A stretch of DNA of 64,000 nt, from contig CAIFEV010000001.1 of NCBI GenBank assembly GCA_903789615.1, positions 1 through 64,000 on the forward strand, read 5' to 3'. Below the pieces are notes generated by a model, which was given only the letters and a program-made list of their open reading frames with translations, was not told the DNA's origin and made no database searches. The stretch comes from an uncultured Lachnospiraceae bacterium. GTDB taxonomy: Bacteria > Bacillota > Clostridia > Lachnospirales > Lachnospiraceae. The translations under genes and the position numbers were made by a program. This document shows positions 60,469 to 64,000 of this stretch, piece by piece (the stretch's first letter is position 1; each line of letters starts with the position of its first letter).

Positions 60469-61548
60469 ATGGCAGCAAATTACGATATACCCACTCCGAA
60501 GAAACGGCTTCTGAGTCTTCAGATTAACCCGAAGCTTTTTGAAAAGGCCACCGACGAGGAAAAGAAGCAGCAGGATGTCATGGCGCAGTCCACGACGTTC
60601 TTCCGGGACGGCATGCGCCGGCTTATGAAGAATCCGCTGGCGGTCATTTCCATGATCATTCTGATCTTTGTCATCTTAGTGATGGCAATCGCGCCTTCTG
60701 TCGTTCCCTACGGCTATGATGAGATCATCACGGTCGAGGGTGTGCGCGACAAAGAGGCGGCCAACTTAAAACCGTTTGAGTATTCGCCGAAGGAACAGGC
60801 GTACATGGAGAAGTACAACGTGCAGGTCTTCCCGCACATCATGGGGACGGACGAGCTGTGCCGCGACTACTTCATTCGTGTCGTGTACGGCACGCGGGTT
60901 TCGTTCTTCGTCGGCATCTTTGCGAGTCTGATGGTGCTTGTCATCGGCACGATATACGGAGCGATTGCCGGGTACGCCGGAGGAAAGACCGATCTGATCA
61001 TGATGCGGATCGTCGATATCATATACTCCCTGCCTGACATTCTGATTATTATTCTTCTTTCGGTCGTGCTGCGCGAGACGCTGGATGTCTCCAAGGTTCC
61101 GCTCCTGGGCGGCCTCGGTTCCAACATGATCTCCATGTTCATCGTGTTCGGCCTGCTCTACTGGGTCGGCATGGCCAGACTGGTCCGCGGCCAGGTGCTG
61201 CAGACCAAGGAAAATGAATACGTCCTTGCGGCGAAATCGATGGGCGCTTCGTCCGGGCGGATTATCCGCAAGCACATCCTGCCGAACTGCCTGTCCGTCA
61301 TCATCATCACCACGGCACAGCAGATCCCGACCGCGATTTTCACGGAGTCGTATCTCTCCTTCATCGGTCTGGGCGTATCGCTTCCGCGCCCGTCGCTAGG
61401 GTCCCTGGCCAATGCGGCCCGTTCCGGTATGCAGTCGTATCCTTGGAAACTTGTGTTCCCGGCGGCGGCGATCGTTCTGATCGTACTCGCCTTCAACCTG
61501 ATCGGCGATGCCATGCGGGATGCATTTGACCCGAAGCTTAGAAAGTGA
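60469..61548 (+). CDS. ABC transporter permease, OppC/DppC type
   Basis: A 359-residue permease with a longer cytoplasmic start (about 55 residues), then an OppC_N helix (RRLMKNPLAVISMIILIFVI) and six-helix BPD_transp_1 core with EYVLAAKSMGASSGRIIRKH. GTDELCRDYFIRVVYGTRVS is the typical GTDxxGRD motif with Leu-Cys in place of the usual Gly region. AAGGAG precedes the ATG 15 bases after oppB. Confidence 0.92.
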   Translation: MAANYDIPTPKKRLLSLQINPKLFEKATDEEKKQQDVMAQSTTFFRDGMRRLMKNPLAVISMIILIFVILVMAIAPSVVPYGYDEIITVEGVRDKEAANLKPFEYSPKEQAYMEKYNVQVFPHIMGTDELCRDYFIRVVYGTRVSFFVGIFASLMVLVIGTIYGAIAGYAGGKTDLIMMRIVDIIYSLPDILIIILLSVVLRETLDVSKVPLLGGLGSNMISMFIVFGLLYWVGMARLVRGQVLQTKENEYVLAAKSMGASSGRIIRKHILPNCLSVIIITTAQQIPTAIFTESYLSFIGLGVSLPRPSLGSLANAARSGMQSYPWKLVFPAAAIVLIVLAFNLIGDAMRDAFDPKLRK

Positions 61549-61560
61549 GGTGCCGGACAA

Positions 61561-62655
61561 ATGAGCTCTAAAACTGAAAATATGTATAAAGATACCGCGG
61601 CAGGAGCCGGCAGCCGGGCGGTGGACGAAAAAGTCCTGGAAAATGAGGAAAACGCGATTCTCTCCGTCCGTGACCTTCACACTACCTTTCACACGGACTC
61701 CGGTGAAGTACATGTCGTGAACGGCGTGTCGTTTAATCTGACCCGCGGCAAGATCCTCGGTGTAGTCGGAGAGTCCGGTTCCGGAAAATCGGTGACGGCA
61801 TATTCCATCATGCAGATCCTCGCGGAAAATGGCCGCGTGACCGGCGGCCAGATTCTCTACAAGGGTGAGGATATCCTGAAGTACAACAAGAAACAGATGG
61901 ATTCCTTCCGCGGGGAGAAATGTTCCATTATCTTCCAGGATCCGATGACGTCGCTGAACCCGACGTTCACGGTGGGCTGGCAGCTGAGGGAGGCCCTGCA
62001 GCTGCACACAGGGTACAAGACCCGCCAGGCGGCCAATGCACGCGCCATCGAGCTTCTTAAGATGGTCGGCGTCAATGAACCGGAGAGCCGTATAAAGCAG
62101 TATCCGTTCGAGCTTTCCGGCGGTATGCGCCAGAGAGTCATGATCGCCATGGCGCTTGCCTGCGAGCCGGATATCCTGATCGCGGACGAACCGACGACGG
62201 CGCTGGATGTGACCATTCAGGCACAGATTCTGGAGCTGATGAAGGACCTTCAGAAGAAGCTGGGCATGGCTATTATTCTGGTGACGCACGATCTGGGTGT
62301 GATCGCCTCGATGTGCGATGAGGTCATTGTTATGTACGGCGGCCGCGTCTGCGAGCGCGGTACGGCCGATGACATCTTTTACCGGCCATGTCATGAGTAC
62401 ACAAAGGGACTTCTCCGGTCCATTCCGAGTGCCGGAAACATGAAAAAGAAGCTGATCCCGATCGGCGGCACACCGATCAATATGCTGGCTCTTCCGGAAG
62501 GCTGCGCGTTCTGTCCGAGATGCGCGAATGCCATGAAGATCTGCCTGACACAGCAGCCGGAGGAATTGGAGATGCCGGACGGGCATTTCGCGTCCTGCTG
62601 GATGAACGTCAAAGAGGCATACGAGGAAGAACATAACGGGAAGGCAGGTGCATAA
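61561..62655 (+). CDS. ABC transporter ATP-binding protein, OppD/DppD type
   Basis: A 364-residue ATPase with a ~35-residue N-terminal extension, Walker A GESGSGKS, signature [16 protein letters not shown], Walker [14 protein letters not shown], and the oligopeptide-transporter C-terminal Cys cluster [14 protein letters not shown] that binds an iron-sulphur cluster in relatives. The ATG is 12 bases after oppC. Confidence 0.93.
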   Translation: MSSKTENMYKDTAAGAGSRAVDEKVLENEENAILSVRDLHTTFHTDSGEVHVVNGVSFNLTRGKILGVVGESGSGKSVTAYSIMQILAENGRVTGGQILYKGEDILKYNKKQMDSFRGEKCSIIFQDPMTSLNPTFTVGWQLREALQLHTGYKTRQAANARAIELLKMVGVNEPESRIKQYPFELSGGMRQRVMIAMALACEPDILIADEPTTALDVTIQAQILELMKDLQKKLGMAIILVTHDLGVIASMCDEVIVMYGGRVCERGTADDIFYRPCHEYTKGLLRSIPSAGNMKKKLIPIGGTPINMLALPEGCAFCPRCANAMKICLTQQPEELEMPDGHFASCWMNVKEAYEEEHNGKAGA

Positions 62656-63636
62656 ATGGGAGTTCCGGAAAAAATCGACACCGAGAATCTTGTCGAACTG
62701 CATAATCTTAAAGAGTATTTTCCGGTGAGGACGGGTGCATTTTCCACGGTTCCGCTGAAGGCGGTCGACGGGGTGTCCTTTAACATCCGGGCGGGCGAGA
62801 CGCTCGGCCTGGTGGGAGAGTCCGGCTGCGGCAAGACGACGGTTGGCCGGACGATGCTGCGGCTGTATAAGCCGACCGGCGGCGAGTTTTATTTTGACGG
62901 TGAGCTGGTCACCGACAAAAATATACACAGACTGCGCAAGCAGATGCAGATGGTATTTCAGGATCCGTATTCTTCTCTGGACCCCAGAATGACGGTCGAG
63001 GACATCATCGGCGAGCCGCTTGACATCTATCATCTGTACAGCAGTAAAGCGCAGCGCCATGAGCGCATTATGGAGCTGATGGAACTGGTGGGACTCAACG
63101 CGGAGCATGCCACGCGGTATGCACATGAGTTCTCCGGCGGTCAGAGGCAGCGAATCGGCATTGCCAGAGCGCTCGCGGTCAACCCGAAGTTCATTGTCTG
63201 CGACGAGCCGGTGTCCGCTCTGGATGTCTCCATCCAGGCGCAGGTCATTAACATGTTCGAGGACCTGCAGAAGAAGCTGGGCGTCGCGTATCTGTTCATC
63301 GCCCACGATCTGCTGGTCGTCCATCACATCTCGAAGCGCATCGCGGTCATGTATCTCGGAAAACTGGTGGAGATCGCCGACGCGGATGACCTGAACGACA
63401 ACCCGATCCATCCGTACACCCTGTCACTGCTTTCCGCTATACCGATCCCGGATCCGAAGACAGCCCGGGCGTCAAAGCGGATTGTGCTGGAGGGAGATGT
63501 GCCTTCTCCGATGCACATGCCGAGCGGCTGTCCGTTCCGGACCCGCTGCCGGTACGCGACGGAGCAGTGCGCAAAGGAGATGCCGCCGCTTACGGACCGG
63601 GGGAACGGTCACAGCGTTGCGTGCTGGAACCGGTGA
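62656..63636 (+). CDS. ABC transporter ATP-binding protein, OppF/DppF type
   Basis: A 326-residue ATPase beginning immediately after the previous stop (TAAATG). Walker [10 protein letters not shown], signature [15 protein letters not shown], Walker [15 protein letters not shown], and the C-terminal [15 protein letters not shown] cluster. With OppD it energises the two permeases. Confidence 0.93.
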   Translation: MGVPEKIDTENLVELHNLKEYFPVRTGAFSTVPLKAVDGVSFNIRAGETLGLVGESGCGKTTVGRTMLRLYKPTGGEFYFDGELVTDKNIHRLRKQMQMVFQDPYSSLDPRMTVEDIIGEPLDIYHLYSSKAQRHERIMELMELVGLNAEHATRYAHEFSGGQRQRIGIARALAVNPKFIVCDEPVSALDVSIQAQVINMFEDLQKKLGVAYLFIAHDLLVVHHISKRIAVMYLGKLVEIADADDLNDNPIHPYTLSLLSAIPIPDPKTARASKRIVLEGDVPSPMHMPSGCPFRTRCRYATEQCAKEMPPLTDRGNGHSVACWNR

Positions 63637-63746
63637 AAATCCGGTATGTATTCTGATGAGAACGGAAGGCTGTTTTACCGCTTCCGTTTCCATCCGCTCC
63701 GGAACCGAAAAGACCGGAACGGTATAAATTTTTTCAGGAGGGTATT

Positions 63747-64000
63747 ATGAGGAAGAAAACATTCGCAGTTGCGATGAGTACCGTGCTTGCCGCGGGAAGC
63801 ATCGCAGGATGCGGAAGCGCGGCAAGCGCCCCGAAGGAAGCAGCTTCCGGTGCCGCTTCCGGTCAGGCTGCTACAACTGCTGCTGCCGCTTCAGCGTCCA
63901 CAGAGGACTGGGCGTCCAAAATTCAGTTCACGGCTTCGGCAAAGAACCCGGCAGCGCCGGACTGGACAGAGTATGACAAGCTGATCGATGAAGTCAATAA
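63747..64000 (+). CDS. Extracellular solute-binding lipoprotein of the Opp-type system (3' cut by window edge)
   Basis: Only ~84 codons are present. AGGAGGG precedes the ATG. The start MRKKTFAVAMSTVLAAGSIA, then GCGS is a signal peptide with lipobox (Cys at ~22), followed by an Ala/Ser/Thr-rich linker like that of the DctP lipoprotein at 22183, and the beginning of the mature domain (WASKIQFTASAKNPAAPDWT). Position after OppBCDF suggests a family 5 binding protein, but the visible mature part is too short to prove it. Confidence 0.75.
   Translation, partial: MRKKTFAVAMSTVLAAGSIAGCGSAASAPKEAASGAASGQAATTAAAASASTEDWASKIQFTASAKNPAAPDWTEYDKLIDEVN

Noticed and set aside
61396-63411. 671-codon minus-strand open frame
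   Set aside because: Antisense to OppCDF, whose motifs are intact; no independent coding evidence.
1-64000. tRNA, rRNA or insertion-sequence genes
   Set aside because: No cloverleaf-like T-loop consensus, rRNA sequence, transposase motif or paired IS ends was recognised by eye on either strand.

Overview
The window reads as a chromosomal segment of a Gram-positive anaerobe of the Bacillota, class Clostridia, probably Lachnospiraceae-like. The grounds are AGGAGG-type ribosome sites, a T-box leader, Clostridial hydrophobic W (ChW) repeat proteins, a YesM/YesN-type two-component pair, TRAP and Opp transporters, and many GntR/MerR regulators. No rRNA or tRNA gene was seen. Most of the window is GC-rich; the first 3.3 kb and about 5.7-8.1 kb are clearly AT-richer and look acquired.

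Layout. 1-5.7 kb: end of a cell-surface polysaccharide locus (acyltransferase end, YfhO, two GT2 glycosyltransferases, GtrA). 5.8-13.9 kb: accessory island with an intact ChW protein, a nonsense-riddled ChW paralogue, a decayed copy and a nearly intact copy of an archaeo-eukaryotic-primase/SF2-helicase protein (TOTE-like), an unknown protein and an MNT/HEPN toxin-antitoxin pair. 13.9-19.2 kb: MacB-type export operon with two different adaptors. 19.2-19.6 kb: a 29-residue membrane protein and a RelB fragment. 19.7-25.4 kb: sensor kinase/AraC regulator and a complete TRAP transporter. 25.6-26.9 kb: a deletion scar joining a YcxB-like stub to a headless TRAP binding protein. 27-31.6 kb: AEC carrier, MerR-methyltransferase fusion, M20 amidohydrolase, nuclease-fold orphan.

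31.7-39.3 kb: rmlBDAC, a GH28 enzyme and small redox proteins, flanked by two arrays of a non-coding hairpin repeat with an exact 62-bp period (7 and 3 units). The first array lies directly behind a strong promoter containing a perfect 15-bp palindrome. 39.3-44.2 kb: T-box-controlled membrane carrier, AbgB-like amidohydrolase, gpmI. 44.3-46.8 kb: unusual 817-residue adenosine-deaminase-like protein with an extra C-terminal domain.

46.8-59 kb: two divergent GntR regulators sharing four copies of an AAACTTGTATGCA-type site. One side carries YhcH and M28 genes. The other carries an apparent catabolic operon: carrier, HyuA-like ASKHA protein without HyuB, HExxH protein, YiaK-like reductase, YiaL-like protein, cyclase, ketopantoate-reductase-like protein and zinc alcohol dehydrogenase. 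The gene set does not match a pathway I can name. 59-64 kb: an Opp-type ABC operon behind a promoter-terminator leader, ending in a binding lipoprotein cut by the window edge.

The best candidates for something undescribed are the 62-bp hairpin arrays, the 50-59 kb catabolic operon, the deaminase fusion, and the primase-helicase gene broken by one TGA.
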